Source: Acidobacteriaceae bacterium (GTDB lineage: Bacteria > Acidobacteriota > Terriglobia > Bryobacterales > Bryobacteraceae). From it: a DNA stretch of 6,798 nt. The notes below the pieces were generated by a model. That model was not told the DNA's origin and did not search any database. It saw only the letters and a list, made by a program, of their open reading frames with translations. Of this stretch, positions 1-6,543 are shown piece by piece (position 1 is the first letter of the stretch; every line of letters starts with the position of its first letter). The position numbers were made by a program, and so were the translations under genes. The stretch covers positions 1 through 6,798 of the forward strand of contig JAFAZU010000069.1 in assembly GCA_019239585.1 (NCBI GenBank). Reading direction: 5' to 3'.

Positions 1-141
1 GAGGTCCAGACCATCCGCTTGCGGCTGCTCAAAATCGGTGCTGTAGTGCGGGTCAGCACTCGCAAGATCTGGGTATCGTGGGCAAGTGCGCATCCCGTAG
101 CGAGAGTGTTTGCGCATGTCTATGCCACCCTGCGCTGTTGA
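1..141 (+). CDS. IS1380-type transposase, C-terminal fragment (5' end outside window)
   Basis: The reading frame is open from the first base and closes with TGA at 139-141, giving 46 residues. The segment TIRLRLLKIGAVVRVSTRK, followed by a short tail with ASAHP, matches the C-terminal signature I know from IS1380-family DDE transposases (pattern: T-[IL]-R-x-K/R-L-[IL]-K-I-G-A-x-V, then a basic stretch and a short hydrophobic tail). The catalytic DDE residues would lie upstream of the window, so I cannot tell whether the gene is intact. The stop falls where the family normally ends, so this end at least is not visibly truncated. The terminal inverted repeat of the element should lie a little downstream, but it cannot be recognised with only one end in view. 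Family assignment is from memory of the motif, not a search. Confidence 0.75.
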   Translation, partial: EVQTIRLRLLKIGAVVRVSTRKIWVSWASAHPVARVFAHVYATLRC

Positions 142-481
142 CCGCTAGTCCGTCGCGCAGGACCGTGACGGATCGCTCTTTGCCAACTGGAAAGCAGAAG
201 GATAACGGGAACAGGGAAGGTGTGTCTGCACGAACGCGCGCTGACCTTTTTGCAAGCGGAACGACCACGTACGGAACTGCTAAACAAGCTCTGCTAATTA
301 ATGTGAGAAATGGCGGCTAGCAGCGCCTGCAACGTGGGGGGTACGGCAGAGGAGTTCATGACGGACGGGCCCGGCCCGTCTGTTAGTTAGGAGCTGGGGT
401 GGTAGGCGTTTTACGACAGTCCTCGAAATTTTTTGGGAACTCTCCGTAGTAAAAACCTGACCTTCCAGACTCTTAACAGGC
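142..481. other. Intergenic region between transposase end and operon; probable IS end plus operon leader
   Basis: These 340 bases hold no reading frame that looks like a protein. The frames that are open (78-320 plus, 53-268 minus, 298-561 minus) are low-complexity, arginine/serine-rich shadows without a recognisable domain. The left part probably contains the right terminus of the IS1380-type element. The right part must carry the promoter and leader of the operon starting at 482, unless transcription comes from further upstream. Visible items are a GC-rich inverted repeat at 359-385, an AT-rich patch at 293-302, a run of six T at 429-434, and two AG-rich Shine-Dalgarno-like stretches (348-354 and 389-393) in front of tiny open frames. 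I cannot assign a promoter with confidence. Confidence 0.6.
359..385. repeat. GC-rich inverted repeat (possible RNA hairpin) upstream of the operon
   Basis: The core GACGGGCC-C-GGCCCGTC (364-380) is a perfect inverted repeat. The arms extend to 359 and 385 if two G-U pairs are allowed (363 with 381 and 360 with 384), giving a stem of up to about 12 pairs around a short loop. No T-run follows directly; the nearest one is about 48 bases downstream, so it does not look like a standard intrinsic terminator. It could be a terminator of the upstream element without a U tract, a leader structure of the operon, or an operator-like palindrome. Confidence 0.5.
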
Positions 482-1096
482 ATGCGTTTCCGTATGTGCA
501 TGCTTTTGCTCAGCGTTGCTGTCACCAGCGTTCTGGGCCAGGATAGTTCTCGATCAAGCACCGTGACCCTGGGTGTCGGCGGGTCAGGCGGCGGCTACGG
601 AGGCCCCGCGTTTACTGGTCGGTATGAGTACCGGTTCTTCAAATACTTGGCGGGTGAAGCCGGCGTCGATACGACGCTGCCGAGTGTCTTCTCCTATCAG
701 TACGTGCCAATTTTTAGCATTTCGAGCGGCACTTTCCCGACCACCATCTACTCTTCACAGACGGGCTATACCTATTTCCCCTTTCAGAACAGAGATCGCG
801 TGACAATGCTGCCCTTCGGCATCAAAGGAATTTTGCCACTTGCCAACGGGAGAGTCGAACTGTTTCTCGGCGCGGGCGGAGCTTATGTCTGGAGTTCCCG
901 ACGCTTTTCTGCTGTCAGCGCCTGGCGGGAACAAACCAGCATTGGGGGACGTGTGGCCCTGGATCGTCATCGCCGCTTCTGGGTGGGAACCAATTGGCGC
1001 TTCTATGGTGATCTTGGTAATCTCAGCAACCGATACGTTACTGACTACAACTGGTATACGGGAACGGCTGATGTCGGCTTTCGATTCGGCCGTTAA
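482..1096 (+). CDS. Small outer-membrane beta-barrel protein (about 8-strand type), function unknown
   Basis: The 204-residue product begins with a Sec-type signal peptide: MRFR, a hydrophobic core (LLLSVAVTSVL), and a likely cleavage near G19/Q20. The mature part is rich in Gly, Tyr, Phe and Ser, and alternates polar and hydrophobic residues in strand-like segments such as FTGRYEYRFFKYLAGEAGVD (44-63), VTMLPFGIKGILPL (107-120), GRVELFLGAGGAYVW (123-137), SIGGRVALD (153-161) and GTADVGFRFGR at the end. This is the layout of small OmpA/OmpX-like or 'outer membrane beta-barrel' domain proteins, so it should sit in the outer membrane. The end GFRFGR resembles a final strand but lacks the usual terminal Phe. 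Start choice: ATG 482 keeps two arginines before the hydrophobic core, whereas ATG 494 or 500 would lose them. The only purine-rich stretch, AACAGG (475-480), is too close to 482 and would suit 494 better, so the start is uncertain by four codons. The sigma gene begins 8-11 bases after the stop, so the two are probably co-transcribed. No ligand can be inferred. Confidence 0.8.
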   Translation: MRFRMCMLLLSVAVTSVLGQDSSRSSTVTLGVGGSGGGYGGPAFTGRYEYRFFKYLAGEAGVDTTLPSVFSYQYVPIFSISSGTFPTTIYSSQTGYTYFPFQNRDRVTMLPFGIKGILPLANGRVELFLGAGGAYVWSSRRFSAVSAWREQTSIGGRVALDRHRRFWVGTNWRFYGDLGNLSNRYVTDYNWYTGTADVGFRFGR

Positions 1097-1107
1097 CTAT
1101 CATTGTG

Positions 1108-1683
1108 ATGCGGACGGATGCGGAGCACTACCCCACGACTCGCTTGCAGAAATTGACGCCTCTGACTGACCTTCTGGATTCCCACCGGTCCCGCTTGCAC
1201 GAGGAAGTCGAGCGTGTCTACGAGGAAACACGAACAGCTATCTGCTCCTACCTGCTGCATCTGGGCGTGCCTGCCGCCCAAGCCCAGGAGGTCACGCAGG
1301 ACGTCTATCTTCGGCTCTATCAAACTCTACGGAAGGGCCAGGGGATTGAAAACCTGCGAGCCTGGCTGTTCCGCGTGGCCCATCATCAGGGAGTGAAGGT
1401 CCGCTCTCGGGAGAAATCTTTTCGTATGATCGACCCAGATTGGAATCGTTTCCTGCAGCCAGCGGCAGAGTCGCCCGAGCGCCAACTCTTGGACCGCGAA
1501 CGCATGAAGCGTATTGTCAAAGCGATGGGAGAACTGTCGCCGCAGCAAAGAAACTGCCTGTATCTGCGCTCGGAGGGCCTGCGCTACCGGGAAATCGCGG
1601 AAGTGATGGGTATCAGCTTATCAACCGTCAACGAATTTTTACGAAGGGGCGTTACCCGTCTCGCGGAGGCCGTCCATGAATAA
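1108..1683 (+). CDS. ECF-type RNA polymerase sigma factor (sigma-70 family)
   Basis: About 191 residues with the two-domain plan of group 4 (ECF) sigma factors. Region 2 spans roughly 35-105 and contains EVTQDVYLRLY, the counterpart of the D-x-x-Q-[ED]-x-F-L-R-[LV] core-binding helix, followed by NLRAWLFRVAHH, the region 2.3/2.4 helix that melts and reads the -10. Region 4 spans roughly 130-190: LSPQQRNCLYLRSEGL, then the helix-turn-helix YREIAEVMGISLSTVNEFLRRG that contacts the -35. A linker with FRMIDPDW and a short N-terminal extension of about 30 residues complete it; there is no SnoaL-like C-terminal extension. Start: ATG 1108, or GTG 1105 one codon earlier. Neither has a visible Shine-Dalgarno, so translation may restart after the stop of the upstream barrel gene (1094-1096). 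The 3' end overlaps the anti-sigma gene by 8 bases (1676-1683), as is usual for sigma/anti-sigma pairs. Its targets probably include this operon, but that is inferred. Confidence 0.93.
   Translation: MRTDAEHYPTTRLQKLTPLTDLLDSHRSRLHEEVERVYEETRTAICSYLLHLGVPAAQAQEVTQDVYLRLYQTLRKGQGIENLRAWLFRVAHHQGVKVRSREKSFRMIDPDWNRFLQPAAESPERQLLDRERMKRIVKAMGELSPQQRNCLYLRSEGLRYREIAEVMGISLSTVNEFLRRGVTRLAEAVHE
1665..1669 (+). promoter_or_regulatory. Ribosome binding site of the anti-sigma gene
   Basis: GGAGG lies inside the end of the sigma gene, 6 bases before ATG 1676. It supports that start and the 8-base overlap, so the two proteins can be made in a coupled ratio. It is the clearest Shine-Dalgarno in the operon. 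Confidence 0.75.
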
Positions 1684-3289
1684 CCACTCTCACCTTTCCG
1701 ACGAGGATCTCCTTCGATTTGAGGACGGGGAACTACCGGAAAAGTTAACGCAAAACATCGAAGCTCATTTGCAACGCTGCCCCGCTTGCCAAAATCGCTT
1801 ACAACAATTGCAGGATGGCATCTTGGCCTATCACGACTACCGCGAACAGGTTCTGCAACGGTCCTTGCCTCTGCCTACAACTGAATGGCCCAGTCTTCGT
1901 CCGCAGTTGGAGGCGCTCGATGAACGGAAAAAAAGAAAGAAGTTCCTCATCCCGCCGAAGTTTTTCTGGGCGGCTGCCGCTTGCGCCTGCGCTCTCCTGG
2001 CTCTTTACCAATTTGCAGGCAGGCGCACGGACCAGGAGCAGATGCAGCAGCTTCTGACCCAGTCAGCCGCTCTGCCTCCGCCTCCACCGCAGACGCGCCT
2101 TCTGCTCACTGTGCAGGGGCGCCGTTGGCTCCGGCCCGCCGTTTTGCGTCCGGGCGAACGATCTTCACCTGTGGCGGCTGCCGACCGGTCCACCTCCGAT
2201 CACCTCCAAACTCTATTCATCAAAGCGAATTACAGTTGGGAGGACCCGCTCAGCGCCCGCTCCTTCGCCCGATGGCGGGATCAGTTGCCGGAAAAACAGG
2301 ATCAGGTCACTACCATTCGCGACGAGAGCGGAGCCAAACGCTTCTATCGCCTGCAAACCAAGACCGCAGCCAGTCTCCTCCATACTGCCTCTCTCACCCT
2401 GCGTGCTGACACGTCCCGCACGGTCAAAGCGTTTTTCGGATTTGCGGGAAAAGAAGACGTGGAGATGGAGGAACAGGAACCGGAAGAGAAAATACAAACG
2501 CGAGCATCGGTACGCAACACCCCCGCAGCTTCTCCGAAGACTACAGAAACCCTCGCCACACCGGAAGATATGCTGCAGGTTCTGGCAGCGTTGAATGCCA
2601 TCGGCGCGGATGAAGACCCGATTGATGTGAACTTTGATCCCTTGCGACAGCACGTAGTGGTGAGTGGAATCGGTTTATCCCCTGCTCGCCAGAGCGAGGT
2701 GAAAGACGCGCTCCAGGACGCGCCCCATACGCTCGTACGTTTCGGCTCCGGCTTGCCAACTGGAACGGGAAGACGGTCGAATCCCAACCCGGATACATAC
2801 TCCGCCAATACAGCGTCCGCCTTTCGTCGCCGCCTCGAAGAGAAAGCAGGCGGAGCGTCGTCCCTGCAACTCATCACCGATCGCGCTTTGGAAGCAAGCA
2901 ACCGGCTTTTTGCTCAGGCGCACGCCTTACTGGTTTTAGCGCAAAAGTTTCCACCCGCCGTTGAAGGCCAGTTAGGCCCTTCGGGCCAGGGGACCTTACG
3001 TACTCTACGTCAGCGCCACGCTTTTGCTTTGCAACAAACAACCCTGCAACTCGGGGAAGCGTTGAAGCCGCTTCTGGAGTCATCTTCCGCTACAGGAGAG
3101 TTCCTCGATAATCAAATCTGGCAAAAGAAGGCAGTGGAACTCTTCGAAACGGCCCGCAACCTGGACGCCAGGGTGAGCCGTCTTTTAACTGGCTACTCTG
3201 AAGAAACGGGGGAAGGAGATTTGCGTCAATTGCCGAACGATCTGGAAAAGGTAGAACAACTAGCGCGTACACAAGCCGGAAATCGCTAG
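1676..3289 (+). CDS. Membrane-bound zinc-finger (zf-HC2) anti-sigma factor with large periplasmic domain
   Basis: The 537-residue product should bind and inactivate the sigma factor encoded just upstream. The N-terminal 50 residues form a ZAS/zf-HC2 domain: HLSDEDLLRFEDGEL (residues 6-20), then H31-x3-C35-x2-C38, the zinc-binding HxxxCxxC signature of anti-sigma factors. A basic patch (RKKRKK, 84-89) precedes one membrane segment at about 95-114 (FFWAAAACACALLALYQF), giving N-in, C-out topology. A proline run (PPPPP) opens the periplasmic part. That part has three visible pieces: about 140-290 with the motif DPLSARSFARWRDQLP near 190 and a strand-rich stretch ending in an acidic tail; about 297-355, a small alpha/beta unit including VVVSGIGLSPARQSEVKDAL; and a helical C-terminal region of about 375-537. 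It is far longer than classic anti-sigma factors (roughly 100-250 residues), but I recall this extended form from Acidobacteriota. ATG 1676 has GGAGG 6 bases upstream. The stop TAG shares its G with the GTG of the receptor gene. What the periplasmic domain senses is unknown. Confidence 0.88.
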   Translation: MNNHSHLSDEDLLRFEDGELPEKLTQNIEAHLQRCPACQNRLQQLQDGILAYHDYREQVLQRSLPLPTTEWPSLRPQLEALDERKKRKKFLIPPKFFWAAAACACALLALYQFAGRRTDQEQMQQLLTQSAALPPPPPQTRLLLTVQGRRWLRPAVLRPGERSSPVAAADRSTSDHLQTLFIKANYSWEDPLSARSFARWRDQLPEKQDQVTTIRDESGAKRFYRLQTKTAASLLHTASLTLRADTSRTVKAFFGFAGKEDVEMEEQEPEEKIQTRASVRNTPAASPKTTETLATPEDMLQVLAALNAIGADEDPIDVNFDPLRQHVVVSGIGLSPARQSEVKDALQDAPHTLVRFGSGLPTGTGRRSNPNPDTYSANTASAFRRRLEEKAGGASSLQLITDRALEASNRLFAQAHALLVLAQKFPPAVEGQLGPSGQGTLRTLRQRHAFALQQTTLQLGEALKPLLESSSATGEFLDNQIWQKKAVELFETARNLDARVSRLLTGYSEETGEGDLRQLPNDLEKVEQLARTQAGNR

Positions 3290-6200
3290 TGATCGGGAAT
3301 AAATTTTTTCACAGTTTGGTCATCCTACTCACCGCCTCGCTTTTCTTGAAGGGACAGGCAGGCGGATTCCTGAGCGGCGGGGTCTACGACCGCTCGGGAT
3401 CGGCTCTTCCCGATGCGGAAGTTCGCATCCAAAATGAAGCGACCGGCGCTCGTCAGAAGATCGAGTGCGATGCGGCAGGCAAGTATGTCAGCACGCCTTT
3501 AGCGCCCGGCCGGTATCGCATGACTGTGCGCCGTCCGGGCTTTCGCACCGTCGCGAAAAGCGGCGTCTCCGTCCAGCCTGGTAAAACGCACTCGATGGAC
3601 TTCCTCCTCGACATCCTGCCGTTACAACAGGAAATTACCGTGGAAGCGAATCACGACAGCAACGACCCGAACGCTAACGGCCTGACCGTCAGCCGTGGCT
3701 CGCCCCAGAGCACGCTTCCGGTCAATGGCCGGGACCTTCAGGCACTCTATCCCTTGATGCCTGGAGCCATCGTGACACCAGCCCCCACCAGCGATGGAGG
3801 CCAGCTTTCCGTTACCGGCCAGCGGCCCACAACGAATTCATACCGCATCGACGGCATCAGCGGCAACGCGGGCATCGGCATTGTCTCCTCCGTGGGGCCG
3901 TTTCCTGGGGCGACTCTGCCCGGCATGACTACAATCGGCAGCACGCAAAGTCTGGCATCACGAGAAGAAACGCAGCGGGTGGAGTTGAAGCCGCTCAATT
4001 TTGCCGCAGAACGGGGTGAGCGGCCGGGCGCTCAGATCGACATAGAGACACGCGCGGGATCGAATGAATTCCATGGCAGCGCCTTGGGCTATCTCCGGCC
4101 CGGTTTTCTCAACAGCCGTGACTGGTTTGCGCAGAGCTATTCTATGACTCTTCCGAAACCATTGCTTCGTGGCTGGGCGGGCAGCCTGGGAGGACCTGTG
4201 GTTCCGAACAGAACCTTCTTCTTCGCCACAGTCGAACAAACAAGCGTTCGCGACACGACCCTGCATCTGCTTCCAACACCCTCGCTGGCAGCCCGTGCTT
4301 CGGTCAGCAATGCCTATAAACCCTTTCTCGACGCCTTTCCTGCCCCCTTCGGCCCGGCGCTAAACACCACCGAAGCTCTGGGCGCTTCTACGTTGCGCAA
4401 GGACGGAAGGGTATTCAGTAACAGCTTGCGATTGGACCAGATGCTCGGAAGCAAACTCCAGATGTTCGCCCGTTATACTGACGCGCCTTCCTCCTCGGTC
4501 ACAACGGATCTGGGATCAGCCATTGCTCGGTTCCGCTGGAGAAGCGGCACCATTGGTTGGAATCTGGCTCTGGGTCAAGTCACACAACAATTCCGTGCAA
4601 ATTTTTCCCAGGTCTCAGCAGAGTCCGAGCACGTAACTGGCGCGACAGAAGATCAACCAGCTATTGAGGCCATCAAACGCGCCTTCTATGCGAGCACCTT
4701 AGCATCAACACCGTCATCAACGAGCCCTGTTTATTACTATTCTTGGTTCACGCAACTTACTGCGCTGTCGATCGCCGGCGTGGGTCAGGTCATTTCCGGG
4801 CCGAGTGGCGTTGGCAAGCAAACCCAATGGGAAGGGACTTACAACATTTCGGTGCCCAGGGGTCGCCATGAGTTTCGGGCCGGTACAGACTACATCAACC
4901 TGCGTCCGAGTCCTGGTTTTTACAACGGCGCTTTATCTCTGGTAGCACGAAGCACCAGTGCTCTCCTCGCCGGTAATCCCTTTACGGTGACAGTAGTTTC
5001 TCCCGCCCTTCCCTACAGTTCGGTCGGCCTCCAGACGATATCGACGTTCGTGCAAGACACCCTTCGTTTGTCGGATCGGCTCACGGTTATGTATGGGCTG
5101 CGGCAGGAAATTACACCGTTTCCTAGCAAGGCTCTGAATTCCTATAGCGGCAACTTTCCTTACGCCGGGTACTGGGAAGGGCCAGGGACACCGCCGGTTC
5201 CTCTCGGCCAACCTATCCCGCCGAGCCACATGTACTGGCGCACGAATTACGCGCAACTCGCGCCGAGGCTGGGGATTGCCCATCACTGGAAAAATCCTAA
5301 CTTGATCCTCCGGGCGGGCGCAGGCACGTTTTATGATACGGGTTTTGCTTCCGCCATCAACGCAGGTAAAGCTAATGCTTTGGGAGATTGGCAATTTTTT
5401 CCGCTGCAAGGAGCGGCGCTTCTGTCCCCAAACATTTCGGAAGCTCCTGTCTTGCACATTCCCCGCGTGTGGGAATGGAGAACATCGCTTGAGAAACCCG
5501 TTCGCTCCCATGCTGTACTGTCCCTCTCTTACGTGGGCTCTGCCGGGCGTAGCCTGTTGCGGCAGGAAGCCTCCCTCGTGCCACAAACTAGCCTGCTGCA
5601 AGCCAAGTATTTTACAAACGGAGGGCGCTCGGATTACGAATCGCTACAGGCGCAGTTTGCGGGCCACCTCACGCCTCATCTGTACACGCTAATCTCTTAC
5701 ACCTGGGGCCACTCAATTGATACCGGGTCACGGGACAACACGGTTTTTTTGACGTATCCCGGTTATCGTAACGCCCTGGACCGTGGCTCTTCCGACTTCG
5801 ACATCCGGCACACCTTGACGGCTTCTTTGCAATACCGCCTGCCCGCGCCGGCTAGTAATCACTCCCTTCATCCTCTTCTCAACAACTGGATTGTGGGTGC
5901 AACACTGCAAGCCCGGACCGGCTTTCCGTTTGACGTGACCACAATCGACCGAAGCATCGGACTTGGTTTCGATAACACCGGGCGACCCGACCTCATCGTA
6001 GGCGTGCCACTTTGGATAGCGAACGACAAAGTGCCGGGCGGACGTCAACTGAATCCTGCCGCCTTTCGAACACCCACTAACGCCGTTTCCGGCACTCTGG
6101 GCCGAAATGTGTTGACAGGCCCCGGTCTGTTTCAGATCGATGCCAATATCCGCCGTCAGTGGAGGCTGTGTCGCGGCAGCCTACTCGAAGCAACGGTGGC

Positions 6201-6390
6201 CGCTTTCAACGCACCCAATCGCGTCTCCTTTGCGAACCCGGTCAGCTATACCGGGAGCGCTCTGTTTGGACAACCGGTTTCGATGACTAATTTCATGCTG
6301 GGGTCCGGAACGCCTACTACCGGCCAGACGCCTCTCTTTCAAGCCGGAGGTGCCAGAACAGTGGAACTGAGCTTAAAGCTCAGCTTCTGA
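3289..6390 (+). CDS. TonB-dependent-receptor-like outer-membrane protein with N-terminal carboxypeptidase-regulatory-like domain
   Basis: The 1033-residue product is a large outer-membrane barrel of the Oar-like type common in Acidobacteriota. Signal peptide: residues 1-24 (NKFFH, hydrophobic core, cleavage near GQA|GG). Residues 26-108 are a CarboxypepD_reg/Cna-B-like beta-sandwich: GVYDRSGSALPDAEVRI, DAAGKYVSTPLAPGRYRMTV, then PGFR. A plug-like region follows at about 130-260, with LPVNGRDL, VTGQRPTTNSYRIDGI and NFAAERGERPGAQIDIETR. The junction AGSNEFHGSALGYLR...LNSRDWFA (257-281) leads into the barrel. Late barrel motifs are SYVGSAGR, SDFDIRHTLTASLQYRLP (about 835-852) and AAFNAPNRVSF, and the protein ends in the strand ELSLKLSF with the terminal Phe expected of an outer-membrane beta-signal. 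The N-terminus has no STN signalling domain, and I see no clear TonB box. The start is GTG 3289 in the junction TAGTG with the anti-sigma stop; GGA at 3278-3280, 8 bases upstream, is a weak Shine-Dalgarno. It is slightly shorter than many relatives but looks complete. Transport substrate unknown; family relatives are often linked to polymer or peptide uptake or to adhesion, which is not shown here. Confidence 0.9.
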   Translation: MIGNKFFHSLVILLTASLFLKGQAGGFLSGGVYDRSGSALPDAEVRIQNEATGARQKIECDAAGKYVSTPLAPGRYRMTVRRPGFRTVAKSGVSVQPGKTHSMDFLLDILPLQQEITVEANHDSNDPNANGLTVSRGSPQSTLPVNGRDLQALYPLMPGAIVTPAPTSDGGQLSVTGQRPTTNSYRIDGISGNAGIGIVSSVGPFPGATLPGMTTIGSTQSLASREETQRVELKPLNFAAERGERPGAQIDIETRAGSNEFHGSALGYLRPGFLNSRDWFAQSYSMTLPKPLLRGWAGSLGGPVVPNRTFFFATVEQTSVRDTTLHLLPTPSLAARASVSNAYKPFLDAFPAPFGPALNTTEALGASTLRKDGRVFSNSLRLDQMLGSKLQMFARYTDAPSSSVTTDLGSAIARFRWRSGTIGWNLALGQVTQQFRANFSQVSAESEHVTGATEDQPAIEAIKRAFYASTLASTPSSTSPVYYYSWFTQLTALSIAGVGQVISGPSGVGKQTQWEGTYNISVPRGRHEFRAGTDYINLRPSPGFYNGALSLVARSTSALLAGNPFTVTVVSPALPYSSVGLQTISTFVQDTLRLSDRLTVMYGLRQEITPFPSKALNSYSGNFPYAGYWEGPGTPPVPLGQPIPPSHMYWRTNYAQLAPRLGIAHHWKNPNLILRAGAGTFYDTGFASAINAGKANALGDWQFFPLQGAALLSPNISEAPVLHIPRVWEWRTSLEKPVRSHAVLSLSYVGSAGRSLLRQEASLVPQTSLLQAKYFTNGGRSDYESLQAQFAGHLTPHLYTLISYTWGHSIDTGSRDNTVFLTYPGYRNALDRGSSDFDIRHTLTASLQYRLPAPASNHSLHPLLNNWIVGATLQARTGFPFDVTTIDRSIGLGFDNTGRPDLIVGVPLWIANDKVPGGRQLNPAAFRTPTNAVSGTLGRNVLTGPGLFQIDANIRRQWRLCRGSLLEATVAAFNAPNRVSFANPVSYTGSALFGQPVSMTNFMLGSGTPTTGQTPLFQAGGARTVELSLKLSF
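6367..6383. repeat. Short perfect inverted repeat at the 3' end of the receptor gene
   Basis: CTGAGCTT-A-AAGCTCAG is a perfect inverted repeat in the last codons of the receptor gene (encoding LSLKL), ending 4 bases before the stop codon. It could form a hairpin in the mRNA, but no T-run follows and the amphipathic Leu/Ser/Lys codons can produce it by chance. No better terminator is visible before the facing transposase fragment. Confidence 0.4.
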
Positions 6391-6543
6391 AAGCCATCCA
6401 GAGCAACTCTTAAATCAACGCTTTGGGGCAGCGGCTTTGGCCATTGTTGGCGCTTGGGCGGACGGTTCTCCATTTGCAGCGCCGGGTGGGCTGACCTCCT
6501 GAGAATTAGGCACGCAAACGCCAACTAAGCTCGACTTTGGCCA
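6391..6543. other. Spacer between receptor gene and facing transposase fragment; probable IS end
   Basis: These 153 bases separate two convergent reading frames and contain no credible gene. Some of this must be the end of the element whose transposase is read from the right. The stretch just before the transposase stop (about 6500-6543) is the likeliest place for its terminal inverted repeat, but the partner end lies outside the window. A 10-base direct repeat, CTTTGGCCAT, occurs at 6435-6444 and 6535-6544, exactly 100 bases apart. No clear intrinsic terminator is present. Confidence 0.5.

Noticed and set aside
257..300. ECF-like promoter: GGAAC at 258-262 and 273-277, the second followed by 16 bases and TAATTA at 295-300
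   Set aside because: The GGAAC element resembles many ECF -35 sites, but the -10 part is not diagnostic, GGAAC also occurs at 208-212 and 436-440, and no homologous promoters are available for comparison.
142..481. CRISPR array, tRNA or riboswitch in the longest gene-free stretch
   Set aside because: No regularly spaced repeats, no cloverleaf, and no recognisable aptamer core.
2344..2901. Minus-strand open frame of 185 codons inside the anti-sigma gene
   Set aside because: Serine/arginine-rich sequence with no motif, lying fully under a coding gene with a clear domain plan; treated as a shadow.
2975..2987. GGCCC-TTC-GGGCC hairpin resembling a cUUCGg stem-loop within the anti-sigma gene
   Set aside because: Short five-pair stem inside coding sequence, without a T-run or other context; probably due to Gly-Pro codons.
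4933..5601. Long minus-strand open frame of 222 codons inside the receptor gene
   Set aside because: It lies wholly within a well-supported barrel-coding region, has a basic, low-complexity composition and shows no domain. It is a shadow of the opposite strand.
6367..6383. Intrinsic terminator of the operon
   Set aside because: The inverted repeat is perfect but lies before the stop codon and is not followed by a T tract.
6449..6483. GGCGCT/AGCGCC arms as a terminator downstream of the receptor gene
   Set aside because: Six-pair stem with a 23-base loop and no T-run; too weak to call.
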